Position numbers and translations under genes: made by a program. Shown here piece by piece: positions 55,547-64,000 of a stretch of DNA of 64,000 nucleotides. The notes under the pieces are model-generated. The model saw only the letters and a list, made by a program, of their open reading frames with translations, was not told the DNA's origin and searched no databases. How positions within the stretch are numbered: position 1 is the first letter of the stretch; the number at the start of each line of letters is the position of its first letter. The stretch lies in assembly GCA_902363135.1 (NCBI GenBank), contig CABIZF010000005.1, positions 1 through 64,000 on the forward strand, written 5' to 3'. The DNA is from Lachnospiraceae bacterium. GTDB taxonomy: Bacteria; Bacillota; Clostridia; Lachnospirales; Lachnospiraceae.

Positions 55547-56662
55547 ATGTACGATGCATTTGGAATTGTAAACTCCGCTTCGCGGAATATTTACGTGGAG
55601 GGCATGCAGGATTATCGTCCTATCGGCGCCTTTTCCTTCCTCGGAAGATATCGTGTCATCGATTTTCCGATCTCAAACATGAGCAACAGCGGTATTGACC
55701 GCATCCAGGTCTATGTCAACCACAAGCCACGCTCTCTTGTCGAGCATGTCGGTACAGGCCGCCACTACAACATCAACTCCAAGAGCGGCCGCCTGCATCT
55801 GCTGTTCAGCGAGGCACGCGCAGTAAATGACCTTTACAATACGGATATCGCTTCCTACCTTGAAAATATGGAATACATCCGCCGCCTTCGCAATCCGTAT
55901 GTTGTGATCGCACCTAATTATATGGTCTACACGATCGACTACTCGTCTCTGATTCAGACGCATGTCGAATCCGGCGCAGATATCACTCTGCTCTACCACG
56001 CAGTAGACAATGCAAAGGACGCCTATTTAAGCTGCAACATCCTGAACCTGAACAAACAAAAGGGCGTACTTTCGATCGAGCCGAACCATGGAAATGTAAA
56101 GAACCGCAATATTTTCATGGATACTTATATCATGAAGACAGAGCTGTTCATCGAGCTTGTCTACAAGGCAAAGGAAATGTCTTCCATGTTCACACTCTCC
56201 GATATCGTCAACGAAGAATGCGGCGAGCTCGATGTACGGGGCGTTGCACACCGCGGCTATTTTGCATCCATCACAGATTTCAAGAGCTATTATGAGGCCA
56301 ATATGGCGCTGATCGATTATAAATCCGCACAGAACCTCTTCCACGAGGAATGGCCAATCTACACCCGGACGAATGATTCCTGCCCGACCCATTATTTTGA
56401 TACGGCAAGCATCAAAAATTCCGTCGTATCCAACGGCTGCATGGTACACGGCACGATTGAAAACTCCATCATCGGCCGCGGCTGTGTCATCAAAAAGGGC
56501 GCCGTCATCCGCAACAGTATCGTACTCGGCGGCTGCATGATCGGTGAGAATGTCCACATCGAAAATCAGGTCGTAGACAAACAGGCCAAAATCACCCGCG
56601 GACGGGAAATTATCTCTCAGGAAGGCAATCCTGGATATATTAAACGGGGAGATATGCTCTGA
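55547..56662 (+). CDS. glgD: glucose-1-phosphate adenylyltransferase, GlgD subunit
   Basis: 371 aa. It resembles GlgC (GRYRVIDFPISNMSNSGIDR) but lacks the GGRGSRL catalytic loop, typical of GlgD, the regulatory partner of GlgC in Firmicutes. C-terminal beta helix (CMVHGTIENSIIGRGCVIKK). Translationally coupled to glgC. Confidence 0.96.
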   Translation: MYDAFGIVNSASRNIYVEGMQDYRPIGAFSFLGRYRVIDFPISNMSNSGIDRIQVYVNHKPRSLVEHVGTGRHYNINSKSGRLHLLFSEARAVNDLYNTDIASYLENMEYIRRLRNPYVVIAPNYMVYTIDYSSLIQTHVESGADITLLYHAVDNAKDAYLSCNILNLNKQKGVLSIEPNHGNVKNRNIFMDTYIMKTELFIELVYKAKEMSSMFTLSDIVNEECGELDVRGVAHRGYFASITDFKSYYEANMALIDYKSAQNLFHEEWPIYTRTNDSCPTHYFDTASIKNSVVSNGCMVHGTIENSIIGRGCVIKKGAVIRNSIVLGGCMIGENVHIENQVVDKQAKITRGREIISQEGNPGYIKRGDML

Positions 56663-56710
56663 TCCGGGCATATGCCGGTCAAATGTTCCACTGACTTGAG
56701 GCTTAGTGCT

Positions 56711-56756
56711 CTGCTTATTGCTTTGCGCAATTGAAGCAGGTGACTTGCTTGATTCG
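56711..56756. repeat. dispersed repeat family C, copy 3
   Basis: CTGCTTATTGCTTTGCGCAA then TTGAAGCAGGTGACTTGC; after the glgD stop. Related to 33281-33327 and 41476-41520. Confidence 0.6.
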
Positions 56757-56761
56757 CTTAA

Positions 56762-56826
56762 AAAACCTCCGGGAATCGGAACCTGCTCATTTCACTTGAG
56801 CATGCTCATGATTCCCGGAGATTTTT
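56762..56826. terminator. bidirectional terminator between glgD and proC
   Basis: CTCCGGGAATC (56767-56777) pairs with GATTCCCGGAG (56810-56820); A run on one side, TTTTT on the other. Confidence 0.85.
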
Positions 56827-56845
56827 CATTCTAACCAAATATCCG

Positions 56846-57640
56846 TTACAGCCCCTTTGCCTTTTTCACACACGCCTTCTGTGCTTCGATCACAGCACTG
56901 CGGAAGCCCTTTTCTTCAAGCACACGCACAGCCTCTATCGTCGTCCCTGCCGGTGAGCACACCATATCCTTCAGCTCCCCCGGATGCTTCCCGGTCTCCA
57001 GCATCAGCTTCGCGCTTCCCATCACTGCCTGAGCAGCAAATTCATATGCCTGCGCACGTGGCATTCCATCTGCCACAGCCGCGTCTGCCATCGCTTCCAG
57101 GAATAAAAATACATAAGCCGGAGAGCTTCCGGAAACGCCGACAACCACATCAATCAGAGCCTCCGGTACGACCTCCGTCCGTCCAAAGGTGTTGCACAGC
57201 TCACAGACCAGTGACGTCTCCGATTCTGTCACACGTGAATTTACGCAAAGCCCGGTCATCCCCGCGCCTACCATCGCCGGTGTGTTCGGCATCGTCCGTA
57301 TGAGCTTTGTCTCACTTCCGAGCCTTTGAGATAGCCAGTCAAGTGTTTTTCCCGGTGCTAATGAAACGAACACCTGGAACGGGCGCACCGCTCCTCTGAT
57401 CTCGGTAAGCACCGCTTCCAGATACTGCGGTTTGACCGCCAGAAACACGATATCCGCAAATTCCAGCACTTCCGTATTGGTTTTTGCTGCCCGGATTCCG
57501 ATCTGACTGCTGATCGCTTCCCGCGTCTTCTCGCTTTTCGCCGAGGCGATCATCTCCTGCGGCTGCACCTTTTTGCTTCCGAGCATTCCGTGTATCATCG
57601 CCTTAGCCATGTTTCCACATCCGATAAATCCAACCTTCAT
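56846..57640 (-). CDS. proC: pyrroline-5-carboxylate reductase
   Basis: 264 aa. NAD(P) loop KVGFIGCGNMAKAMIHGML, IRTMPNTPAMVGAGMTGL, VSGSSPAYVFLFLEAMADAA, KDMVCSPAGTTIEAVRVLEE: all ProC hallmarks. Last step of proline synthesis. ATG 57640 after GGAGGAG. Monocistronic. Confidence 0.96.
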   Translation of the reverse strand: MKVGFIGCGNMAKAMIHGMLGSKKVQPQEMIASAKSEKTREAISSQIGIRAAKTNTEVLEFADIVFLAVKPQYLEAVLTEIRGAVRPFQVFVSLAPGKTLDWLSQRLGSETKLIRTMPNTPAMVGAGMTGLCVNSRVTESETSLVCELCNTFGRTEVVPEALIDVVVGVSGSSPAYVFLFLEAMADAAVADGMPRAQAYEFAAQAVMGSAKLMLETGKHPGELKDMVCSPAGTTIEAVRVLEEKGFRSAVIEAQKACVKKAKGL

Positions 57641-57722
57641 ATGCCTGCTCCTCCTCTATTTTATACTCATGCTGATTCTTTCTTATCCCTTTTTTTCGGA
57701 TCTGTCAAGCACTTTCGAGCCG

Positions 57723-58436
57723 TCAATGCTTTTCTTTTCTCGCAATTACAAACCAGGTGCTCGCCGCATTAGACTCCTCATCCAGCAGCCGATCTGTATA
57801 CCGAACCTTTGAAAAACCGGCTTCCGTCAGCATCTGCAAAATCCGCTCCGCATCATAGATTCGTTCCCGGATCACCTCTGTATGTACCAGCTGTCTTCCC
57901 TCAAACACCTCAATTTGCAGTCTTACTAGCCCATCCGCCGTTCGATGAATCTGAAACTGAAGCCGTTTTCCATCCAGCTCGCCCAGGTCGACCGGCTCAC
58001 ATTCTTCCGTCTCCTCCCATTTCAGCAAGTCAAACAGAAAATATCCTCCCGGTGCCAGGTAGCTGTATACATTCCGCATCACCTGCTGCAAATCTGCCGA
58101 TTCCAGAATATGGTTCATCGCATCGCAGGTGCTCGTCACAAGATCAAACTGCCGGTCACTTTCATAGGTAACCATATTTCCCTGCTCAAATACCAGCTCC
58201 GGATACTTCTCCTTCGCCATCGCGATCATTCCCTCTGAAAGATCCATTCCCTGTGCATCCATCCCATACGCATGCATCCTGCTGCAGAGCACGCCGGTTC
58301 CGCAGCCGATATCGAGCATCGACTGCGCACGAATCTGATTTTTTTCCATCCAGCGCTGCAAAAGCACTGCAAACTCCTCCGGATAATAGTTCCAGCCAAA
58401 GGCGTCGTAGACACGGCTGAATAAATCACTGTACAT
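57723..58436 (-). CDS. class I SAM-dependent methyltransferase
   Basis: 237 aa. Motif I MLDIGCGTGVLCSRMHAYGM, then MDLSEGMIAMAKEKYPELVF and TSTCDAMNHILESADLQQVM; C-terminal beta strands. Same type as small Firmicutes methyltransferases annotated as YqeM-like; the substrate is unknown. ATG 58436 after GGAGTG. Confidence 0.88.
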   Translation of the reverse strand: MYSDLFSRVYDAFGWNYYPEEFAVLLQRWMEKNQIRAQSMLDIGCGTGVLCSRMHAYGMDAQGMDLSEGMIAMAKEKYPELVFEQGNMVTYESDRQFDLVTSTCDAMNHILESADLQQVMRNVYSYLAPGGYFLFDLLKWEETEECEPVDLGELDGKRLQFQIHRTADGLVRLQIEVFEGRQLVHTEVIRERIYDAERILQMLTEAGFSKVRYTDRLLDEESNAASTWFVIARKEKH

Positions 58437-58510
58437 TTATTTCACTCCTCATTTTTTCTTTCATTATAAATGATATTGGAGTCAAAAGATACTTTGATTT
58501 CAACATATCA

Positions 58511-58539
58511 TTGCATTTTTCTTCCATATGCGCTATAAT
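58511..58539 (+). promoter_or_regulatory. promoter of the thiamine salvage operon
   Basis: TTGCAT (58511-58516), 17 bases, TATAAT (58534-58539), just upstream of the TPP aptamer. Confidence 0.8.
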
Positions 58540-58547
58540 GTCTGGCA

Positions 58548-58632
58548 AAAGGGGAGCTTGCCGTGAGCAGGCTGAGAACAGGCTGTATCGTCTGGACCCA
58601 AAACCTGATTTGGATAATGCCAACGTAGGGAT
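58548..58632 (+). promoter_or_regulatory. TPP riboswitch controlling thiM-thiE-thiD-cytX
   Basis: GGGGAGC, GCAGGCTGAGAACAGG, then AAACCTGATTTGGATAATGC and CAACGTAGGGA: all conserved parts of the TPP aptamer, placed between the promoter and a terminator upstream of thiM. Confidence 0.95.
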
Positions 58633-58669
58633 ATATCATACGCAGCATATTTTTTTGTGTTGTCTTTTT

Positions 58670-58706
58670 ACGGATATGTTCGGACGGACATGTCCGTTTT
58701 CTTTTT
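58670..58706 (+). terminator. riboswitch-controlled terminator
   Basis: ACGGATATGT (58670-58679) pairs with ACATGTCCGT (58688-58697), one mismatch, followed by TTTCTTTTT. It should form when TPP is bound. Confidence 0.8.
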
Positions 58707-58886
58707 CAGGCTTTGTGCATGGCTGCTCCCCCGGCAGATCGTGTATCACAGAGAATGCATCGCTCATACGTGTCTCTTCCAGACATGCATGCTATATTTG
58801 TGATTGCAATGTTCGGATACCGATGACTGTTATCTTATGTACGCTCAGAATCTCAAGTGTACAATCAAAGAAAAGGAGCAAAAATC

Positions 58887-59708
58887 ATGCTTGGAACCTG
58901 TCTTGATCAAGTCAGAACATTTGTGCCGCTCGTGCACAACATTACCAATTACGTCACCGTCAACGACGTGGCAAATATTCTGCTCGCCTGTGGCGGCAGC
59001 CCGATCATGTCGGATGAGCCGGAAGATGTCGCGGATATCACCTCAATCTGCGGCGGTCTGAACCTGAATATCGGGACCTTAAATCAGAGAAGCATCGAGG
59101 GAATGTTCCGCGCAGGACACCGCGCGAAGGAGCTTCAGCATCCGATCCTGCTCGACCCGGTCGGTGCAGGCGCTTCCGCCCTTCGGACGAACACCGCGCT
59201 TCGGATCATGGACGAGCTGCAGCCGACCGTCATCCGTGGCAACATCTCTGAAATCAAAACTCTCGCATTTGGAAGCGGAACGACCAAAGGCGTTGATGCC
59301 GATGTCGCCGACGCTGTAACGGATGAGACGCTTGACTCTGCCGTTGCATTTGTAAAAGACTTTGCAAAAAAGAGCCATGCTATCATCGCCATCACCGGAG
59401 CGATTGACCTCGTAAGCGACGGCGACAAATGCTACGTCATCCGCAACGGCCGTCCGGAGATGGGCAAAATCACCGGAACCGGATGTCAGCTCTCCGGCAT
59501 GATGACCGCATTTATCACCGCAAATCCGGACAACAAACTGGAGGCCGCGGCAGCAGCCGTCGCTGCTATGGGTCTTGCCGGTGAAATCGGCTGGAGTCAC
59601 ATGCAGGAATTTGAGGGTAATTCTACCTACCGCAACCGCATCATCGACGCGATCTGCAACATGACCGGCGACATTCTGAATCAGGGGGCTAAATATGAAG
59701 TGCGATAA
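58887..59708 (+). CDS. thiM: hydroxyethylthiazole kinase
   Basis: 273 aa from ATG 58887 (AAAAGGAGC). VHNITNYVTVNDVANILLAC, then GASPIMSDEPEDV-like GGSPIMSDEPEDVADI, ILLDPVGAGASALRT and GKITGTGCQLSGMMTAF. It phosphorylates the thiazole moiety for salvage. It overlaps thiE by 14 bases. Confidence 0.96.
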   Translation: MLGTCLDQVRTFVPLVHNITNYVTVNDVANILLACGGSPIMSDEPEDVADITSICGGLNLNIGTLNQRSIEGMFRAGHRAKELQHPILLDPVGAGASALRTNTALRIMDELQPTVIRGNISEIKTLAFGSGTTKGVDADVADAVTDETLDSAVAFVKDFAKKSHAIIAITGAIDLVSDGDKCYVIRNGRPEMGKITGTGCQLSGMMTAFITANPDNKLEAAAAAVAAMGLAGEIGWSHMQEFEGNSTYRNRIIDAICNMTGDILNQGAKYEVR

Positions 59709-60333
59709 AAACAATCTTCTGCTCTATGCAGTCACAGACCGCTACTGGCTGAACGGACGCAGCCTGTGCTCAGTCGTAAAGGAGAGCCTGGATGGCGGCG
59801 TCACCTTTGTACAGTTGCGGGAAAAAAAGCTGGATGAAGCACATTTTCTTGAGGAGGCAAAAGAACTTCAGCAGCTGTGCCGCAGCTATCACGTTCCGTT
59901 TGTCATCAATGACAACGTGGACATCGCACTTGCAATGGATGCAGACGGAGTACACGTCGGCCAGAGCGATATGGAAGCCCTGGATGTCCGCGCAAAATTA
60001 GGACCGGACAAGATCATCGGCGTCTCTGCGCAGACCGTTGAGCAGGCCATCTTAGCCGAGCGGCACGGAGCCGATTATCTGGGCGTCGGAGCTGTATTCC
60101 CGACCGGATCAAAGGATGATGCCCAGGAAGTCTCTTACGACACTTTAAAAGCGATCTGCGACGCCGTCTCGATCCCGGTCATCGCAATCGGAGGCATCAC
60201 CAAAGAAAATGTCGGTAAACTCTCCGGCAGCGGCATCTGCGGAATCGCAGTCATCAGTGCCATTTATGCACAAAAGGATATTCAGAAGGCAGCAGCGGAT
60301 CTGAAGACCGCGACTAATGCAATGCTCGCATAA
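59695..60333 (+). CDS. thiE: thiamine-phosphate synthase
   Basis: 212 aa. LLLYAVTDRYWLNGRSLCSV, FVQLREKKLDEAHFLEEAKE, FVINDNVDIALAMDADGVHV, VGAVFPTGSKDDA and IPVIAIGGITKENV are all ThiE motifs. It joins HMP-PP and thiazole phosphate. In this operon it uses products of ThiD and ThiM. Confidence 0.97.
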   Translation: MKCDKNNLLLYAVTDRYWLNGRSLCSVVKESLDGGVTFVQLREKKLDEAHFLEEAKELQQLCRSYHVPFVINDNVDIALAMDADGVHVGQSDMEALDVRAKLGPDKIIGVSAQTVEQAILAERHGADYLGVGAVFPTGSKDDAQEVSYDTLKAICDAVSIPVIAIGGITKENVGKLSGSGICGIAVISAIYAQKDIQKAAADLKTATNAMLA

Positions 60334-60427
60334 TTTTAATATTTCTATACCGCTCTGCGGCAGATTGGGGGCACCACCTTCTGTCGCGTTAAAAAACGTA
60401 TGCTGAACATCAGGAAGGAGAATCATT

Positions 60428-61243
60428 ATGAAAAGAAAAACAGCATTAACGATCGCCGGAAGTGATTCCAGCGGAGGCGCCGGTATTCAGGCAGACATCA
60501 AGACGATGCTGGCAAACGGCGTCTATGCCATGAGCGCCATCACCGCTCTGACCGCCCAGAACACAACCGGCGTTACAGCCATTTTAAACAGCACCCCGGA
60601 GTTTCTTGCCCAGCAGCTCGACAGCATTTTTACGGATATATACCCGGATGCGGTCAAGATTGGCATGGTATCCGACAAGGAGCTGATCCGGGTCATCGCC
60701 CGGAAGCTGAAGCAGTATGAAGCCAGACATATTGTCGTAGATCCGGTCATGGTCGCCACAAGCGGCGCACGGCTGATCAGTGAGGATGCGATCGAGACTT
60801 TAAAGCAGGAACTGTTTCCGCTTGCCACCGTGCTGACGCCGAATATTCCGGAGGCAGAAGTACTCTCCGGACAGTCCATCAAAACGGCCGAGGACATGAT
60901 CTCAGCCGCTAAGGTAATCTCTGATTCCTATCACTGTGCGGTACTCTGCAAGGGCGGACATGATCTCAATGACGCCAACGATTTGCTTTATTATGAAGGT
61001 ATGGCACGCTGGTTCCGCGGAAAACGTATCAATAATCCGAACACCCATGGTACCGGCTGTACCCTTTCCTCCGCAATCGCGTCCAACCTTGCAAAAGGCT
61101 ACGACCTTCCGGCAGCCGTAGAACAGGCAAAAGAATACATTTCCGGTGCACTCGCCGCGATGCTGGATCTCGGATCCGGAAGCGGTCCGATGGATCACGG
61201 CTTTGCCATTCACAACGCTTTCACAAACGAAAAGGAGGTCTGA
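60428..61243 (+). CDS. thiD: hydroxymethylpyrimidine/phosphomethylpyrimidine kinase
   Basis: 271 aa. LTIAGSDSSGGAGIQADIKT, TALTAQNTTGV, VVDPVMVATSGARL and NPNTHGTGCTLSSAIASNLA are ThiD signatures. It makes HMP-PP. ATG 60428 after GGAAGGAG. The 94-bp gap to thiE holds no gene. Confidence 0.96.
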   Translation: MKRKTALTIAGSDSSGGAGIQADIKTMLANGVYAMSAITALTAQNTTGVTAILNSTPEFLAQQLDSIFTDIYPDAVKIGMVSDKELIRVIARKLKQYEARHIVVDPVMVATSGARLISEDAIETLKQELFPLATVLTPNIPEAEVLSGQSIKTAEDMISAAKVISDSYHCAVLCKGGHDLNDANDLLYYEGMARWFRGKRINNPNTHGTGCTLSSAIASNLAKGYDLPAAVEQAKEYISGALAAMLDLGSGSGPMDHGFAIHNAFTNEKEV

Positions 61244-61246
61244 ATC

Positions 61247-62395
61247 ATGGAAAAACGAACTTCCCTTCTGGATAATGCGCTCATCTGGTTCGGTGCAGGT
61301 GTCTCTATTGCAGAAATTTTAACCGGAACCTATTTTTCTTCTCTTGGCTTTGGCCGTGGACTCGCCGCTATTTTAGTCGGACATGTCATCGGCTGTATCA
61401 TGCTCTTTCTCGCCGGTGTCATCGGCGGAACCAGTCGGAAAAGTGCCATGGAAACGACAAAATCCAGCTTCGGCAGCAAGGGCGGACTGCTGTTCGCCAT
61501 CCTGAATGTCCTGCAGCTCGTCGGATGGACCGCCATCATGATCTATGACGGTGCACTCGCCGCAGACGGGATCTTCTCTGCCGGACGCTGGGTATGGTGT
61601 CTCATTATCGGACTTCTCATCATTGTATGGATCCTTATTGGCATCACAAACCTCGGCAAACTCAATACTGTTGCCATGGTACTTCTTTTCCTGCTGACGA
61701 TCGTACTTTGCCGCGTGATCTTTTTCAGCGGAAATGTGATCACCACAGTTCCGGACGACAGCCTTTCCTTTGGCGCTGCTGTTGAACTGGCCGTCGCCAT
61801 GCCGCTCTCGTGGCTTCCACTGATCAGTGACTACACCCGCGAAGCAAAAGAGCCGGTCAAAGCTACTGCCGTCAGCGCGGTCGTCTACGGACTGGTCAGC
61901 TGCTGGATGTATATCATCGGCATGGGCGCTTCCCTGTTCACCGGGGAGTCCGATATTGCGCAGATACTCTTAAAAGCAGGCTTAAGTATTGCTGGGCTGC
62001 TGATCATCGTATTTTCAACCGTCACGACAACGTTTCTGGATGCCTACTCTGCCGGAATCTCCAGCGAATCTGTCCTAGCAAAGCTGAAAGGCAACCATGC
62101 GGCAATCGTAGTGACCATTATCGGAACCATTGCCGCTATCCTGTTCCCGATGGATGACATCACCGATTTCCTCTATCTGATCGGCTCTGTCTTCGCACCG
62201 ATGATCGCCGTACAGATCGCAGACTTTTTCATTCTGCACCGGGATCGTAAAGAATCCGACTTTGACTGGCGCAGTCTGATCCTCTGGTTCATCGGCTTTG
62301 TGATTTACCGGATGCTGATGAAGGTCGATCTTCCGGTCGGCAATACACTCCCGGATATGGTAATCACAGCAGTGCTGTGCTGTCTCATAAAATGA
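61247..62395 (+). CDS. cytX: putative hydroxymethylpyrimidine transporter CytX
   Basis: 382 aa, about 11-12 membrane helices. WFGAGVSIAEILTGTYFSSL, PLSWLPLISDYTREAKEPVK and FLDAYSAGISSES belong to the NCS1 cytosine-permease family, CytX branch, which is tied to TPP riboswitches. It imports HMP. Last gene of the operon; with thiM, thiD and thiE it makes a pure salvage set. Confidence 0.93.
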   Translation: MEKRTSLLDNALIWFGAGVSIAEILTGTYFSSLGFGRGLAAILVGHVIGCIMLFLAGVIGGTSRKSAMETTKSSFGSKGGLLFAILNVLQLVGWTAIMIYDGALAADGIFSAGRWVWCLIIGLLIIVWILIGITNLGKLNTVAMVLLFLLTIVLCRVIFFSGNVITTVPDDSLSFGAAVELAVAMPLSWLPLISDYTREAKEPVKATAVSAVVYGLVSCWMYIIGMGASLFTGESDIAQILLKAGLSIAGLLIIVFSTVTTTFLDAYSAGISSESVLAKLKGNHAAIVVTIIGTIAAILFPMDDITDFLYLIGSVFAPMIAVQIADFFILHRDRKESDFDWRSLILWFIGFVIYRMLMKVDLPVGNTLPDMVITAVLCCLIK

Positions 62396-62403
62396 TGATG
62401 CCA

Positions 62404-62463
62404 GGGTCAAAAGGTCAAAAAGTCGTTCATGCTTGCATGACAAGGCTTTTGAACTTGGGACCC
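62404..62463. repeat. dispersed palindromic repeat family A, copy 2
   Basis: 60 bp, 56 of 60 identical to 34663-34722, with the same GGGTC and GGGACCC ends; 9 bases after the cytX stop. Confidence 0.8.
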
Positions 62464-62547
62464 GCAAAACACCGAGCGGATTTGAGGTGTTTTAGGATTG
62501 CGGGAGCATGAAATGCGAAGCAATCCGTGTATCATATAGGTTAAAAC

Positions 62548-62592
62548 TGGCCGCTTCATTCCCTGATGCTTTGGAATGAAGCGGCCATTCAT
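62548..62592. terminator. terminator between cytX and the ROK gene
   Basis: TGGCCGCTTCATTCC (62548-62562) pairs with GGAATGAAGCGGCCA (62573-62587), a perfect 15-bp stem. A/T-rich on both sides, so it may serve both converging units. Confidence 0.85.
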
Positions 62593-62604
62593 TTCTGTTT
62601 TTAT

Positions 62605-62667
62605 GTAAAGCGGACATTCGCAATCCGCTTCGCTACTTGCTCATGAACGCAGTCGCTTCGCGATCTG
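62605..62667. repeat. dispersed repeat family B, copy 2
   Basis: 63 bp, one mismatch to 48999-49061. It ends 3 bases before the stop codon of the ROK gene. Confidence 0.88.
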
Positions 62668-62670
62668 CGT

Positions 62671-63804
62671 TCATATCGTCTGAATAAACTGATCAATCAG
62701 CGAAAGCGCTCCGCCGGATGCACAGGCCTCTGTCTTGCATACGCACACAGACAGATAATCCACATCCTCAGAAAACGGATCTTCCTTGCGCATGAGCGCC
62801 TCGACCTCTCCCATATAGGTATCGATATACTGTCCCAGATATCCGCCAATCACGATCCGGCAGTCGAAGAGCATTCGGGCCGCCGTGATTGCTGTCACGA
62901 GATAATGCAGATACTCCTTCCACCTGGTCTGTACACGCTCTTCTCCTTTTTCCAGCTCTTCAAAAAACAGCGCCAGGTCACCTTTCGTCACGGTCGCAAG
63001 TACCTTTGTATTACAATAAGCATCCAGACAGCCACGCTTGCCGCAATAACACTGCCTGCCGCCGCGTATCAGCTGGACGTGACCGATCTCACCACTGCGA
63101 AAATTCATACCCCGGTACGGATGCGCATCTAAAATCGGTGCACCACAGATACTGTCACTGATCATCATATAGAAAAAATCCGTCTCGTCGTGGTTGTACC
63201 AGCTCTCTGCGTAGGCAGCGGAGCTTGCATCATGAAAAAAACGGGTCTGATATGGGATATAGGCAGAAATTTCCTCGCATGTCATATCCGTATCCAGCCG
63301 AAGCACCCGACTATAATAAGTACTTTCTCCATCCTTCGTCAGAAGCCCCGGAATTACCAACCCCACTCCAAGAATCTGGTCATCCTGAAGCCCTGCTTCC
63401 AGCACAACTGTCTGAACCGCAGCTCCGAGCTTCTTATAATAATCATCACATCTGGCAAACGCCTGACGGAATCTGGTGTGCGCGACAACCGTACCCTGCA
63501 GGTCAATCGCGACCGCCGAGATATGCTGATTCGTGATATTCACACCGATCGCCACGCGATAGTCTGCCACCACCTCATATAGCTTTGAGCTGCGCCCTCC
63601 GGTATTTTTCTTTTCCTCGGAGGAACGCACCAGCCCGGCTTCCTCCAGATCTGAAATATTCTTTCCGACCGTCGGCAGACTCAGACCGAGATCCATGGAA
63701 ATATCCAGACAGGAAAACGATCCGACCTCCCGCAGCCGATTATAAATGCGGAGCCGGTTATTTCGCTTGATATCCCGTCTGGTTAACGTTTGATCCAGCA
63801 CCAT
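62671..63804 (-). CDS. ROK-family transcriptional regulator
   Basis: 377 aa. N-terminal winged helix (NNRLRIYNRLREVGSFSCLD, LSLPTVGKNISDLEEAGLVR), then a ROK domain (VAIGVNITNQHISAVAIDLQ) with the zinc motif CYCGKRGCLDAYC and FRSGEIGHVQLIRGG. XylR/NagC-type sugar-responsive repressor. The ligand is unknown; the target may lie to the right of the window. ATG 63804. Confidence 0.92.
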   Translation of the reverse strand: MVLDQTLTRRDIKRNNRLRIYNRLREVGSFSCLDISMDLGLSLPTVGKNISDLEEAGLVRSSEEKKNTGGRSSKLYEVVADYRVAIGVNITNQHISAVAIDLQGTVVAHTRFRQAFARCDDYYKKLGAAVQTVVLEAGLQDDQILGVGLVIPGLLTKDGESTYYSRVLRLDTDMTCEEISAYIPYQTRFFHDASSAAYAESWYNHDETDFFYMMISDSICGAPILDAHPYRGMNFRSGEIGHVQLIRGGRQCYCGKRGCLDAYCNTKVLATVTKGDLALFFEELEKGEERVQTRWKEYLHYLVTAITAARMLFDCRIVIGGYLGQYIDTYMGEVEALMRKEDPFSEDVDYLSVCVCKTEACASGGALSLIDQFIQTI

Positions 63805-64000
63805 AATTGTTCACTCATCCTTTGTTGTAGGTTCCCTTTCCACCATCCTATTAAAAGAACCCTCTTATGTCAAGCGCTTTATATCAAAAGCATGGACAAA
63901 CCGATGTCCTTACGTATTTTTTATACCTTTTTCACAAATTCACATTCTCATATTTAGAATAAAAATCAATTGCCAAATAGTTCCCAAATCGCTATAATTA

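Overview
The window is a piece of a low-to-mid GC Firmicutes chromosome, most likely a Lachnospiraceae-type gut anaerobe. Supporting signs are a TTGACA/TATAAT-type rRNA promoter pair, a GlgC/GlgD pair, an omega-gmk-RemA-YicC cluster, RqcH, a 6S RNA and TPP riboswitches. It begins inside the 5' end of a leftward 16S rRNA gene (1-77). 

A complete siphovirus-type prophage of about 32.7 kb (roughly 316-33060) lies between the two tandem promoters of that rRNA operon. P2 remains next to the 16S gene (276-304) and P1 is stranded on the far side (33144-33172). A 15-bp direct repeat bounds the element. No tyrosine or serine integrase is present; the only recombinase is an IS30-family DDE transposase in an operon with an XRE regulator at the left edge. 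Almost all phage genes read leftward. From right to left they are: HTH_38 regulator, small early genes, two damaged DNA adenine methylases, HAD phosphatase, HUH Rep, VRR-NUC nuclease, HNH, terminase, portal, protease, capsid, connectors, tail with a -1 frameshift chaperone, tape measure, Dit, tail-tip proteins, a diversity-generating retroelement (DGR), holin, endolysin, ribbon-helix-helix operon and a DnaQ-like exonuclease with BRCT domain. 

The DGR is the standout system. A 126-bp template repeat (TR, 7201-7326) and a variable repeat (VR, 7825-7950) differ at nine positions, and all nine are adenines in the template sense strand. The reverse transcriptase has an SQ motif and YMDD, an Avd-like helical protein lies between VR and TR, and a GAAA-loop hairpin follows the VR. 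The diversified protein is a tail-tip protein with a C-type-lectin/FGE-like C-terminus, so the phage probably varies its receptor-binding tip. 

Right of the prophage is ordinary chromosome. It carries an L,D-transpeptidase, 6S RNA, NADP isocitrate dehydrogenase, two subtilases (one with Cys at the catalytic Ser position), a DtxR-like regulator, a Cys/Gly-rich small protein, a pgsA-rimO-DUF308 group, an rpoZ-gmk-remA-yicC group, rqcH, a TPP riboswitch before a truncated TatD, pepV, a fructokinase with divergent AraC regulator, nudC, glgC-glgD, proC, a TPP-controlled thiM-thiE-thiD-cytX salvage operon and a ROK regulator. Three families of short dispersed repeats sit between these genes.
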